A stretch of DNA of 64,000 bases from Hyphomicrobium_A sp963782555. GTDB taxonomy: Bacteria > Pseudomonadota > Alphaproteobacteria > Rhizobiales > Hyphomicrobiaceae. The position numbers and the translations under genes were made by a program. Below are positions 35,801 to 45,252 of the stretch, piece after piece. Within the stretch, counting starts at the first letter, position 1, and every line of letters starts with the position of its first letter. The stretch is taken from NCBI GenBank assembly GCA_963782555.1, contig CAWAKB010000003.1, positions 186,001 through 250,000 on the forward strand, read 5' to 3'. The notes under the pieces were generated by a model. It searched no databases, was not told the DNA's origin, and saw only the letters and a list, made by a program, of their open reading frames with translations.

Positions 35801-37200
35801 TGCGCAAGACGGAATTCGCGTTCTGGACGTTCCTCCTGATGACCGGCCTCGCCGGCGCGACCACGTTTCTCAATGTCACGCGCACCTACTCGGCGACATC
35901 GCAGAACTCCGAGCTCTATCGTCAGCTCGACCTTTTCGGCGATGTGATGGAGCGGGTGCGATCGGACTACGTGGAGAAGCCGGACGATGCAGCGCTGATC
36001 GAAGCGGCAATCAACGGCATGTTGTCGTCCCTCGATCCTCACTCCTCCTACTTGAGCCCCAAGAACTATCGCGACATGCAGGTGCAGACGCGCGGTGAGT
36101 TCGGCGGTCTCGGCATCGAGGTCACCATGGAGAACGGCGTGATCAAGGTCGTGTCTCCGATCGATGACACGCCCGCCGCCAAAGCCGGGCTGCTGGCCAA
36201 CGACCTCATCACCCATCTCGATGGTGAGCAGATCGCCGGCCTCACGCTGGAGCAGGCGGTCGAGAAGATGCGCGGCCCCGTCAACACGCCGATCACGCTG
36301 ACGGTCGTGCGCAAAGGCGTCGAGGAGCCCTTCGACGTCAAGGTCGTGCGCGACATCATCCGCATCAACGCGGTGAAGGCCCACAACGAGGGCACCGACG
36401 TCCCCTACATCAAGATCACGACCTTCAACGAGCAGACGCACACCAATCTCGTGAAGGCGATCGACGACGCCAAGAAGAAGCTCGGCGATAAGAACATCAA
36501 GGGCTACATCATCGACCTGCGCAACAACCCGGGCGGCCTGCTCGATCAGGCCATCGCCGTCTCCGACGACTTCCTGGAGCGCGGCGCCGTGGTGCTCACC
36601 AAGGGCCGCAACAACGAGGAGACGCAGCGCGCCCAGGCCCATCCGGGCGACGAAACGGACGGCAAGAAGATCGTCGTCCTGATCAACGGCGGCTCTGCCT
36701 CGGCCTCGGAGATCGTCGCCGGTGCCCTGCAGGATCACAAGCGGGCGACCATCATCGGCACCCGCTCCTTCGGCAAGGGGTCGGTGCAGACGATCATCCC
36801 GCTTGGCGCCAACAATGGCGCCATCCGGCTCACCACGGCGCGCTACTACACGCCGTCGAACCGCTCGATCCAGGCCAAGGGCATCGACCCTGACATCGTT
36901 GTCGAGGAGGATCTGCCTGAGGACCTCAAGAAGCGGGCCGCCGCCGAGAAGTCGCGCGGCGAGGCGAGCTTGCGCGGCCACCTCAAGAATCCTGAGGACG
37001 AGACGGCTGAGGAAGAAGGCAAGGTGGTCAAGGAGACCTCCGGATCCTCCGCTTATGTTCCCAAGGAGGCCGAGAAGGACACCCAGCTGCAGTACGCGCT
37101 CTCGTTCCTGCGCGGCACCGCAACGGGCCCCAAGACGGCCGGCGCCTCCGTCGACTCGACGCAGCCGGAAAGCGACACCAAGGAGAAGGCGAAGAACTAA
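35800..37200 (+). CDS. ctpA: Carboxyl-terminal processing protease, S41 family
   Basis: 466 residues from the ATG overlapping the EnvC-like stop. The N-terminal signal/anchor helix (FAFWTFLLMTGLAGATTFL) directs it to the periplasm. A PDZ domain spans about 90-165 (GLGIEVTMENGVIKVVSPID). The S41 catalytic core has serine in NGGSASASEIV and lysine in FGKGSVQTI. A charged low-complexity tail follows (about 380-466). It degrades or trims periplasmic proteins from the C terminus, often cell-wall hydrolases or their regulators, consistent with its coupling to an amidase activator. Confidence 0.94.
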   Translation: MRKTEFAFWTFLLMTGLAGATTFLNVTRTYSATSQNSELYRQLDLFGDVMERVRSDYVEKPDDAALIEAAINGMLSSLDPHSSYLSPKNYRDMQVQTRGEFGGLGIEVTMENGVIKVVSPIDDTPAAKAGLLANDLITHLDGEQIAGLTLEQAVEKMRGPVNTPITLTVVRKGVEEPFDVKVVRDIIRINAVKAHNEGTDVPYIKITTFNEQTHTNLVKAIDDAKKKLGDKNIKGYIIDLRNNPGGLLDQAIAVSDDFLERGAVVLTKGRNNEETQRAQAHPGDETDGKKIVVLINGGSASASEIVAGALQDHKRATIIGTRSFGKGSVQTIIPLGANNGAIRLTTARYYTPSNRSIQAKGIDPDIVVEEDLPEDLKKRAAAEKSRGEASLRGHLKNPEDETAEEEGKVVKETSGSSAYVPKEAEKDTQLQYALSFLRGTATGPKTAGASVDSTQPESDTKEKAKN

Positions 37201-37251
37201 AAAGGTTCTCGCCTGCCTTCGGGCCCGGCTGGGCTTTGATGACAAACGTGG

Positions 37252-37273
37252 TGGGCGCCCCATGGGGCGCCCA
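37252..37273. terminator. 22-bp perfect palindrome after ctpA, probable terminator hairpin
   Basis: TGGGCGCCC-CATG-GGGCGCCCA pairs perfectly and starts 51 bp after the ctpA stop. It lacks a T-run, so it may act as a 3'-end stabiliser or a weak terminator rather than a classical intrinsic one. Confidence 0.55.
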
Positions 37274-37335
37274 TCGCCTTATCCGGCTCCTTGATCCACA
37301 TGAGAGAATAGGAGCCACCACCCACGGCAGACCGC

Positions 37336-37857
37336 ATGAGCTCCGACGCGATCGACCCCAGCAAGCTCGGCTACCGGCCCTGCGTCGGCGTCATGGTCCT
37401 CAACCGTGAGGGGCTCGTGTGGGTCGGCCGCCGTGCCGATGCCTCGGACGAGGCCGAGGGGCGGGGGAGCTGGTGGCAGATGCCCCAAGGCGGCATCGAC
37501 CAGGGCGAGGATCCTGCCGCCGCGGCGCTGCGGGAGCTGGAGGAGGAAACCGGCATCACCACTGTCACAATCCTCGGCGAGACGCCGGGCTGGCTGCGTT
37601 ACGACCTTCCCTCCCACCTCGTCGGCAAGGCGTGGAAGGGCAAGTACCGCGGCCAGGAGCAAAAGTGGTTTGCCGTGCGCTTTCTCGGGAGCGATGCCGA
37701 GATCAACATCACGCCGGCCGAGCCGCATCAGGTCGAGTTCGACGCTTGGCGGTGGACCCCCCTCTCTGACCTCGCCGAGCTGATCGTGCCCTTCAAGCGC
37801 GACGTCTACCGGCAGGTGGCCGCAGCCTTTGCGCCGTATGCGCGGCCCGCCGCCTGA
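37336..37857 (+). CDS. rppH: RNA pyrophosphohydrolase (Nudix)
   Basis: 173 residues, typical of the NudH/RppH (also IalA) family. The fold begins LGYRPCVGVMVLNREGLVWV. The Nudix box is complete: GG in MPQGGIDQGED and the metal-binding RELEEETGI. The C-terminal WRWTPLSDLAELIVPFKR is the family signature. It removes pyrophosphate from mRNA 5' ends (and dinucleoside polyphosphates) to start decay. A second, similar gene follows 130 bp downstream. Confidence 0.93.
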   Translation: MSSDAIDPSKLGYRPCVGVMVLNREGLVWVGRRADASDEAEGRGSWWQMPQGGIDQGEDPAAAALRELEEETGITTVTILGETPGWLRYDLPSHLVGKAWKGKYRGQEQKWFAVRFLGSDAEINITPAEPHQVEFDAWRWTPLSDLAELIVPFKRDVYRQVAAAFAPYARPAA

Positions 37858-37896
37858 GCCCGCCCTCGACGCTGGCTCAGACGTCACATCACATTT

Positions 37897-37908
37897 CGTT
37901 AAATAACG
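37897..37908. promoter_or_regulatory. Small inverted repeat between the two Nudix genes
   Basis: CGTTA-AA-TAACG, a 5-2-5 palindrome in the only A/T-rich patch of this stretch, 80 bp before the second Nudix gene. Possible operator; no factor can be named. Confidence 0.35.
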
Positions 37909-37965
37909 ACATAGAATGGTTGAATTTTCCCGCCAATCAGCGCAGTGATCGACTTGTTGACAAGC

Positions 37966-37974
37966 TGTGGATAA
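37966..37974. promoter_or_regulatory. Consensus DnaA box (TTATCCACA on the minus strand)
   Basis: TGTGGATAA is the exact complement of the high-affinity DnaA 9-mer. It overlaps a possible GTG start of the second Nudix gene and follows CTTGTTGACAAG. I see no cluster of further boxes, so it is more likely a regulatory or chance site than an origin. Confidence 0.45.
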
Positions 37975-37987
37975 CTGGCTCGCGGCG

Positions 37988-38542
37988 ATGACCCTTTCGG
38001 TTGCCTTCACTGAGACCCGCCGGCCGCGCCTGCCGATGCGCCCATGCGCCGGCATTGCGCTATTCAACGGCGAAGGCCGCGTCTGGGTCGGGCGCCGGCA
38101 GCCCAAGTGGGCGGCCCGCCACCAGGACTATCTGGATGGCCCCATCTGGCAGATGCCGCAGGGCGGCATCGACAGGGGCGAGCGCGCCCGCGATGCCGCG
38201 TTCCGCGAGCTTTGGGAGGAAACCGGCATCACCAGCGCCACGCTGCTCGCCGAGCTCCCCGGCTGGCTCAGCTTCGAGCTGCCGCGCGAGCTGGTCGGCG
38301 TCGCCTTGAAAGGCCGGTTTGTCGGTCAGCGCCTGCGTTGGTTCGCCATGCGTTTTTGCGGCGACGAGGACGAGATCGACATTGGCGGCAAGGGCCGCAT
38401 GAAATCGGAGTTCGAGGCCTGGCGTTGGGCTGACCTCGACGAGCTGCCCGGGCTCACCGTTCCCTTCAAGCGTCCGCTCTACGAGACGGTTGCCTCACAG
38501 TTCGCGCCATTTGCGCGCGGCGGCGCTAGCCTCGCCAGCTAA
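37988..38542 (+). CDS. Second RppH-like Nudix hydrolase (tandem paralogue)
   Basis: 184 residues from the ATG at 37988; a GTG seven codons upstream is possible. It shares the architecture of the gene before it: RPCAGIALFNGEGRVWVGRR, WQMPQGGIDRGERARDAAF, Nudix core RELWEETGI, and WRWADLDELPGLTVPFKR near the C terminus. It carries a short extra loop (PKWAARHQDYLDG). Catalytic Glu residues are all present, so it should be active. Divergence from the first copy is large, so this is an old duplication. Alphaproteobacteria often have one RppH; two side by side may divide RNA and dinucleotide substrates. Confidence 0.9.
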   Translation: MTLSVAFTETRRPRLPMRPCAGIALFNGEGRVWVGRRQPKWAARHQDYLDGPIWQMPQGGIDRGERARDAAFRELWEETGITSATLLAELPGWLSFELPRELVGVALKGRFVGQRLRWFAMRFCGDEDEIDIGGKGRMKSEFEAWRWADLDELPGLTVPFKRPLYETVASQFAPFARGGASLAS

Positions 38543-38563
38543 TCTTGGATTGCTGCGGTCGGC

Positions 38564-38962
38564 TCAGGCAGTGCGTGCCTGCATCCGCTTCAGCAGCTCA
38601 ACCAGCGTCTCCGCCATCCGCTTAGACTGGTCGTCCTTCGCCTCGGCAAGCTCGCCTTCGGCCGCCTTGAGCTCGGAGGCGATCGCAGCCGCATCGAGGC
38701 TCTCCACCGCGACGGCAGTCTGCGCGAGGATCGTGAGGCGGGTGGGATCGGCCTCGGCCACACCCTTCTTGACGAAGATGCGCTGCCGGCCGTCGGCCAT
38801 CGTGATCTCGAGGATGCCGGGCCTCAGCGTGGAGATCACCGGCGCGTGGCCGGCGAGGACGGCGAAATCGCCTTCCGCGCCAGGCACCACGACCTGCTCG
38901 GCCGCACCCGACAAAAGCAGGCGCTCGGGCGTTACAAGCTCGAAATTGAACGTCGCCGCCAT
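38564..38962 (-). CDS. atpC: ATP synthase F1 subunit epsilon
   Basis: 132 residues, last gene of the F1 operon. N-terminal beta-sandwich (FNFELVTPERLLLSGAAEQV, GHAPVISTLRPGILEI) and a C-terminal helical hairpin. It is part of the central stalk with gamma and couples proton-driven rotation to catalysis. It starts three bases after the stop of an unrelated small gene that separates it from atpD. Confidence 0.96.
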   Translation of the reverse strand: MAATFNFELVTPERLLLSGAAEQVVVPGAEGDFAVLAGHAPVISTLRPGILEITMADGRQRIFVKKGVAEADPTRLTILAQTAVAVESLDAAAIASELKAAEGELAEAKDDQSKRMAETLVELLKRMQARTA

Positions 38963-38965
38963 GGT

Positions 38966-39259
38966 TTAGTCCGCCTCGTCGTCGACGCCGTTCTCGACGC
39001 CCGTCTTGGCGCGCACCTCGTCCACCGTCTGCAGGCCCTTGCCGCAGAACGGGCAGAAGAAGATCGGGTGGTCGACCATGCCCGGCTCATCCTCCTGCTC
39101 CAGGTCGATGAGACCCACGGACATGTAGAGGACGCCGTCGTCGCCAACCGTCAAAAGCGGCTCGAACTCCTCGCCGCTCATGGCGTCCTTGAGCTCGACG
39201 CAGCAGCTGCCGAAGCTATGCGTGGTGATCGTCGCCGGGTTGGTGTCGTCGCCAGCCAT
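38966..39259 (-). CDS. Small acidic zinc-ribbon-like protein inserted between atpD and atpC
   Basis: 97 residues with a clear ribosome site (AAAGGAAG, about six bases before the ATG at 39259). Conserved-looking features are HSFGSCCVELKDAMSG, a central strand region (GDDGVLYMSVGLIDLEQED) and a C-terminal half zinc-ribbon FFCPFCGKGLQT, with an acidic tail. It lies 36 bp after atpD and 3 bp before atpC, so it is transcribed and probably translated with F1. I do not recognise a named family. The conventional alphaproteobacterial order is atpH-A-G-D-C without this gene. It could be an F1 regulator or assembly factor, or simply a passenger. Confidence 0.75.
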   Translation of the reverse strand: MAGDDTNPATITTHSFGSCCVELKDAMSGEEFEPLLTVGDDGVLYMSVGLIDLEQEDEPGMVDHPIFFCPFCGKGLQTVDEVRAKTGVENGVDDEAD

Positions 39260-39295
39260 TTGGGCTTCCTTTCGTGGGGCTCTGGCCCCGGTTCC

Positions 39296-40730
<1,435 letters not shown>

Positions 40731-40850
40731 CTTTTCGTTCCTCACAACCTTTTTCGTCTCATCGCCGGCTTGGGCCTCGGGCCGCAAACCGACATTGTCC
40801 CAGCGTCTTTACGTCCGGCCGAACTTCAAGCGTTGGCCAATCCAGTTCCC

Positions 40851-41735
40851 CTACAGCGCCTCAGCACCCGAAATGATCTCGATGAGCTCTTTGGTGATCT
40901 GCGCCTGGCGCGTGCGGTTGTATGTCAGCGTGAGCTTGTCGATCATCTCGCCGGCGTTGCGCGTGGCTGAATCCATGGCGCTCATCTGCGAGCCGTAGAA
41001 GGAGGCGGCGTTCTCCAAGAGCCCGCGGAAGATCTGCGTCGCGATGTTCAAGCCGACGAGATATCCCAACACCTCCTCGTCGCTCGGCTCGTACTCGTGG
41101 ATCGCCTCGGCGCCCACGGCCTTGTCGGTCTTGGCGGCAGGAAGCTTGGCGGGGATCAGCTGCAGCGCGGTCGGTATCTGCTTGATCACCGACTTGAACT
41201 TGGAGAAGTAGAGCGTTGCCACGTCGAACTCGCCGGCGTTGAATAGCTTGAAGACCCTTTGGGCGATGTCATTGGCATTGCCGAAGGTGAGCTGGCGCAC
41301 GCCGCGCAGATCGACGCGATCGACGTAGGTCTTGCCGAAGTCGCGGCGCAGCGCATCGGCGCCCTTGCGCCCCACCATGAGCATCTTCACCGTCTTGCCG
41401 GCAGCGCGCAGCCTGTTGGCGTCGTTGCGCGCCAGCTTGGCGATGTTGGCGTTGAAGCCGCCGGCGAGACCGCGCTCGCCGGTCATGACGACGAGCAGGT
41501 GCACGTCGTCCCTGCCGGTGCCGACCAGAAGCGGCGAGACGCCTTCCCGGTCGGTGATGCGGGCGCCGAGGCTCGCCATGATCTGGTCCATGCGCTCGGC
41601 ATAGGGGCGCGCAGCCGTTGCCGCCTCCTGCGCGCGCCGCAGCTTCGCCGCGGCGACCATCTGCATCGCCTTGGTAATCTTGCGCGTCGCCTTCACGCTG
41701 GCGATGCGGTTTCTTAAGTCTTTCAAGCTCGCCAT
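40851..41735 (-). CDS. atpG: ATP synthase F1 subunit gamma
   Basis: 294 residues, central rotor. N-terminal LKDLRNRIASVKATRKITKA and C-terminal ASFYGSQMSAMDSATRNAGE followed by LTLTYNRTRQAQIT form the two long coiled-coil helices that turn inside the alpha3-beta3 ring. Order atpA-atpG-atpD is conserved; the gene starts 23 bp after atpA. Intact. Confidence 0.97.
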   Translation of the reverse strand: MASLKDLRNRIASVKATRKITKAMQMVAAAKLRRAQEAATAARPYAERMDQIMASLGARITDREGVSPLLVGTGRDDVHLLVVMTGERGLAGGFNANIAKLARNDANRLRAAGKTVKMLMVGRKGADALRRDFGKTYVDRVDLRGVRQLTFGNANDIAQRVFKLFNAGEFDVATLYFSKFKSVIKQIPTALQLIPAKLPAAKTDKAVGAEAIHEYEPSDEEVLGYLVGLNIATQIFRGLLENAASFYGSQMSAMDSATRNAGEMIDKLTLTYNRTRQAQITKELIEIISGAEAL

Positions 41736-41758
41736 TGGGGCGCGCCTTCCTTGGCTGG

Positions 41759-43291
41759 TTAGGCTGTAAAGCCCTTTGCGAACTTGTCGAGGAACGCCAC
41801 GAGCTTCTTCTCGGTCTCCTCCGACAGAGCCTTCTCGGTACGGATGGTGGAGAGGATATCGGCGCCCTCGTCGCGCAGCAGCCGCAGCAGATCCTGCTCG
41901 AACTTTGTCACGGCCTTAACGGGGATGGCATCGAGATAGCCGCGCGTACCGGCAAAGATCACGCAGACCTGCTCCTCCATCTTCAGAGGCGAGAACTGCG
42001 GCTGCTTCAAAAGCTCGGTCAGGCGGGCGCCGCGCGCGAGCATCTTCTGGGTAGCGGCGTCGAGGTCGGAGCCGAACTGCGCGAACGCCGCCATCTCGCG
42101 GTACTGCGCCAGCTCACCCTTGATCTTGCCGGCCACCTGCTTCATCGCCTTGGTCTGGGCCGAGGAGCCGACGCGCGACACCGACAAGCCGACGTTCACG
42201 GCCGGCCGGATGCCCTGATAGAAGAGGTCGGTCTCGAGGAAGATCTGCCCGTCAGTGATCGAGATGACGTTGGTTGGGATGTAGGCCGACACGTCGTTGG
42301 CCTGGGTCTCGATCACGGGAAGCGCCGTCAGCGAGCCGGAGCCGTGCTCGTCGTTGAGCTTGGCGGCGCGCTCAAGCAGGCGCGAGTGGAGGTAGAACAC
42401 GTCGCCGGGATAGGCCTCGCGGCCCGGCGGGCGGCGCAGCAAGAGCGACATCTGGCGGTAGGCGACGGCCTGCTTGGAGAGGTCGTCGTAGCCGATGACG
42501 GCGTGCATGCCGTTATCGCGGAAGTACTCGCCCATGGTGCAGCCGGTGAAGGGCGCCAGATACTGCAGCGGGGCGGGCTCGGACGCGGTGGCCGCCACCA
42601 CGATCGAGTAGGGGAGCGCCCCGTTCTCCTCCAGCACCTTGACGAACTGGGCCACGGTGGAGCGCTTCTGCCCCACCGCGACGTAGACGCAGTAGAGCTT
42701 GGCCTTCTCGTCGGTCCCGGCGTTGACCGTCTTCTGGTTGAGGATCGTATCGAGGATGATCGCCGTCTTACCGGTCTGGCGGTCGCCGATGATGAGCTCG
42801 CGTTGACCGCGGCCGACGGGGATCAGTGCGTCCACCGCCTTGAGACCGGTCGCCATCGGCTCGTGCACGGACTTGCGCGGCAGGATGCCCGGCGCCTTCA
42901 CGTCGACGCGCATCATCTTGTCGTATTGGATCGGGCCCTTGCCGTCGATCGGGTTGCCGAGCGCGTCGACGACGCGGCCCAGAAGCCCTTTGCCGACCGG
43001 CACCTCCACGATGGCGCCGGTGCGCTTGACGGTGTCGCCTTCCTTGATTGTGCGGTCGTCGCCGAAGATCACCACGCCGACGTTGTCGGCCTCGAGGTTC
43101 AAGGCCATGCCGCGGATGCCGCCGGGGAACTCCACCATCTCGCCGGCCTGCACATTGTCGAGCCCGTAGACGCGCGCGATGCCGTCGCCCACCGATAGCA
43201 CCTGCCCGATCTCGGAGACCTCAGCCTCCTTGCCGAAGTTCTTGATCTGCTCTTTCAGGATCGAGGAGATCTCTGCGGCCCGGATTTCCAT
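41759..43291 (-). CDS. atpA: ATP synthase F1 subunit alpha
   Basis: 510 residues from ATG 43291 (MEIRAAEISSILKEQIKNF). The non-catalytic nucleotide site carries GDRQTGKTA, followed by YVAVGQKRSTVAQF and, near the interface, the arginine finger region VGLSVSRVGSSAQ. It alternates with beta in the F1 hexamer and carries the stator contact at its N terminus. It follows atpH by about 100 bp. Reads cleanly. Confidence 0.97.
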   Translation of the reverse strand: MEIRAAEISSILKEQIKNFGKEAEVSEIGQVLSVGDGIARVYGLDNVQAGEMVEFPGGIRGMALNLEADNVGVVIFGDDRTIKEGDTVKRTGAIVEVPVGKGLLGRVVDALGNPIDGKGPIQYDKMMRVDVKAPGILPRKSVHEPMATGLKAVDALIPVGRGQRELIIGDRQTGKTAIILDTILNQKTVNAGTDEKAKLYCVYVAVGQKRSTVAQFVKVLEENGALPYSIVVAATASEPAPLQYLAPFTGCTMGEYFRDNGMHAVIGYDDLSKQAVAYRQMSLLLRRPPGREAYPGDVFYLHSRLLERAAKLNDEHGSGSLTALPVIETQANDVSAYIPTNVISITDGQIFLETDLFYQGIRPAVNVGLSVSRVGSSAQTKAMKQVAGKIKGELAQYREMAAFAQFGSDLDAATQKMLARGARLTELLKQPQFSPLKMEEQVCVIFAGTRGYLDAIPVKAVTKFEQDLLRLLRDEGADILSTIRTEKALSEETEKKLVAFLDKFAKGFTA

Positions 43292-43395
43292 CACTTGCCT
43301 CTTCCCTTACAGCGCCTGTCTTGCGCAGCGGCGTTTGTTCGCCGGTCGGTTGCGTGAAAACGGCCGCGGGCGAGCCTGCGACCGATAGCGGTTCG

Positions 43396-43956
43396 TCAGC
43401 CGGTGCCCTTGAGCACGACCTTCAGATTGGTGAGCTTGGTCTTGAGCGAGGAATTGAACATGCGGCTGCCGACCTTGACGACGAGACCGCCCAGAAGCGA
43501 GGGATCGACCTTCGCATCGAGCCGCACGTCCTTGCCGTGGGCCGCCTTCAGCTTGTCCTTGAGAGCGGCGAGCTGCTCCTCGGTGAGCGCCACCGCCGAC
43601 TTGACCTCGGCTGCGACCTCGCCGCGATGGCGGGCGAGCAGCATGCGGAAGGTCTTGATCATGTCCTCGGCGGCAAACAGCCGCCGGTTGCGGGTGACGA
43701 CCTTGAGGAAGTTGCCCGTGGTCGCGCCGATGGAGGCCCAGTCCATGACGGCGCCGAGCGCGCGCTGCTGGTCCTCGGCGGCAAAGGCGGGGCTCGTGAC
43801 GAGCCGGCTCAGGTCCTCGCTCTGGTCGAGCAGACCCTGAAACGTGCCTAAGTCCCGGTCGACCTCGTCGAGCCGGTTCTGCTCGTGCGCAAGCTCGAAA
43901 AGCGCGGAAGCGTAGCGACCCGCTACCCCCGCCGTTACTGGATTGTCCGTTGCCAC
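43396..43956 (-). CDS. atpH: ATP synthase F1 subunit delta
   Basis: 186 residues, the normal length, from a GTG at 43956; the frame continues upstream without family similarity. N-terminal helical domain (VAGRYASALFELAHEQNRLD) binds alpha; C-terminal VDPSLLGGLVVKVGSRMFNS contacts the b-subunits. First gene of the F1 operon; the F0 genes must lie elsewhere, as usual in this class. Confidence 0.95.
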   Translation of the reverse strand: MATDNPVTAGVAGRYASALFELAHEQNRLDEVDRDLGTFQGLLDQSEDLSRLVTSPAFAAEDQQRALGAVMDWASIGATTGNFLKVVTRNRRLFAAEDMIKTFRMLLARHRGEVAAEVKSAVALTEEQLAALKDKLKAAHGKDVRLDAKVDPSLLGGLVVKVGSRMFNSSLKTKLTNLKVVLKGTG

Positions 43957-44323
43957 GTTAAATGCTCTCGCCGGCGGCCGCTGATGCGCCTCAAGGGCAA
44001 TCGGCATCGGCCATAAGGCGTTGCCCCGCTTTGAGGAAAATCGTCCACACAAAAGGAGGGCGTGAGCGTACCTTGCCTGGCGCCCCCCCTCGAAGTTCGC
44101 CGCGTTCTCTAACATGCACCGGGCAGGCCTTCAACGGGGGGAAAGGAGCCCGAATGCCGCATTTTCCGGGCGCCCCGATGGCGTGGAGGTGGCCCCAACC
44201 TGAATACAGCCTGCACGTCCCCTTCAGAGCGCATTCAGCCTGACCCCTGTTTAATGGGCCTCATCGCCGCAGAGACAGCGGCAACGGATCAAAAAGCCCG
44301 CAACCGGGCAAAGGGGACGAGAG
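43957..44323. other. Divergent promoter region of the F1 operon
   Basis: About 370 bp between atpH (leftward) and a small secreted-protein gene (rightward). No gene is supported. The right half contains a direct repeat of CAGCCTG (near 44206 and 44234) and an A/T-rich CTGTTTAATGGG stretch that could hold the rightward promoter. No convincing -35/-10 pair could be fixed for the atp operon. Confidence 0.5.
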
Positions 44324-44608
44324 ATGATCACGACGCGCAAATTCACCTCTATCGCTACCGCCGCGGCGCTCGCCGCAACCGCCTTGGGGCCACTGGCGAC
44401 CTCGGCCAGTGCGGAGGGCTGGCGGGACGGGCGCCGCGGCGGCCCCGACCACGCCTATGCCCGCTCCGAGCGGCGGGACTGGAACCGCGGGCAGGGCCGC
44501 CGTTATGCACACCGCCGGCACAAGCACGACAACACCGGCAAATACATCGCTCTGGGCGTGGGCGCGCTCATGCTGGGCATCATCGCTTCGGAAGCCGCAC
44601 GTGACTGA
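44324..44608 (+). CDS. Small secreted, Arg/Gly-rich hypothetical protein
   Basis: 94 residues with a signal peptide (FTSIATAAALAATALGPLAT, cleavage near ASA). A very basic, Arg/Gly/His-rich middle (WRDGRRGGPDHAYARSERRD) is followed by a C-terminal hydrophobic stretch IALGVGALMLGIIASEA. Proteins of this plan are common in Rhizobiales and have no known function. A GGGGACGAGAG ribosome region precedes the start, and a strong terminator lies 86 bp after the stop. Confidence 0.75.
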   Translation: MITTRKFTSIATAAALAATALGPLATSASAEGWRDGRRGGPDHAYARSERRDWNRGQGRRYAHRRHKHDNTGKYIALGVGALMLGIIASEAARD

Positions 44609-44694
44609 GCACTGAGTACTGGGCACTGACCAAGGAGCACCAACCCTAGACGTCCCTCACATGACTGAGCGCTCCCCCCCAATGCGCCAGTCCC

Positions 44695-44731
44695 GGGCCG
44701 GACCTTTCCCCCGAGGTCCGGCCCCTTTTTT
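44695..44731 (+). terminator. Strong Rho-independent terminator
   Basis: Perfect 11-bp stem GGGCCGGACCT/AGGTCCGGCCC (44695-44705 with 44714-44724), 8-base loop, then C and six T. It ends the transcript of the small secreted-protein gene. A second, imperfect hairpin (44760-44770 with 44775-44785) follows without a T-run. Confidence 0.92.
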
Positions 44732-44983
44732 CATGACCAAGTCATATTGCCTTGTCGTCGGGGTCAGACCTCCGGGTCTGGCCCCGTCTTCATGTGCACC
44801 AGACCAATCCGAGACTGGAACCTCTCCCTGCACAAAGAGCATCTGCTGAAACTGGCGCGGGCCCCGCCCTTCGGCGGGGTGACGGTGGAGTGGAGGCGCG
44901 CTCTCCCACTCTCAACGTCATCCCGGCGCAGGCCGGGACCCACGCAAGTCAAAGCAAGCAGAATCGGTGTAAGCAGAGCGATC
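44732..44983. other. Intergenic stretch with hairpins and a REP-like palindrome
   Basis: No supported gene. It contains the hairpin at 44760-44785 and, at 44917-44945, the sequence GTCATCCCGGCGCAGGCCGG followed by GACCCACGC. Its core, TCCCGGC-GCAG-GCCGGGA, has the form of the dispersed extragenic palindromes common in alphaproteobacterial genomes. No second copy was noticed in this window. Confidence 0.6.
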
Positions 44984-45225
44984 TCAGTAGTCAGGATACA
45001 TGATATGGCGCTCATTATTCGACATGAACTCGACTTCACCCGTCTTGATATTCTCAAAAATATTGTCTGCGCATTCGAGACAGGGAAGGTCTCAGCGAGC
45101 GTTATTGGCTCGCGAGAAAGTGCCTCGGCAACGAAGTGGAAAGCCTCGAGGCACAGCGTCTCCAGGACACGCGCGCCGTTGTAGCGAAGCTTGGAAAGCG
45201 CCTGGAAACCTACGATCGGCGGCAA
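44984..45225 (-). pseudogene. Possible broken small gene downstream of priA
   Basis: Upstream frame reads FQALSKLRYNGARVLETLCL, then EAFHFVAEALSREPITLAET. A shift near 45090 gives LPCLECADNIFENIKTGEVE and then FMSNNERHIMYPDY with a stop at 44984. Both halves have gene-like composition and the CLEC pair looks structural, so this may be a frameshifted gene or a decayed fragment. No family recognised, no clear start. Confidence 0.3.
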
Positions 45226-45252
45226 CTCAAACGATCGTTGGATTAGTATCGG

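Noticed and set aside
37966..37974. Replication origin at the DnaA box
   Set aside because: Only one consensus box was seen, with no cluster, no long A/T-rich unwinding element and no dnaA, hemE or parAB neighbours.
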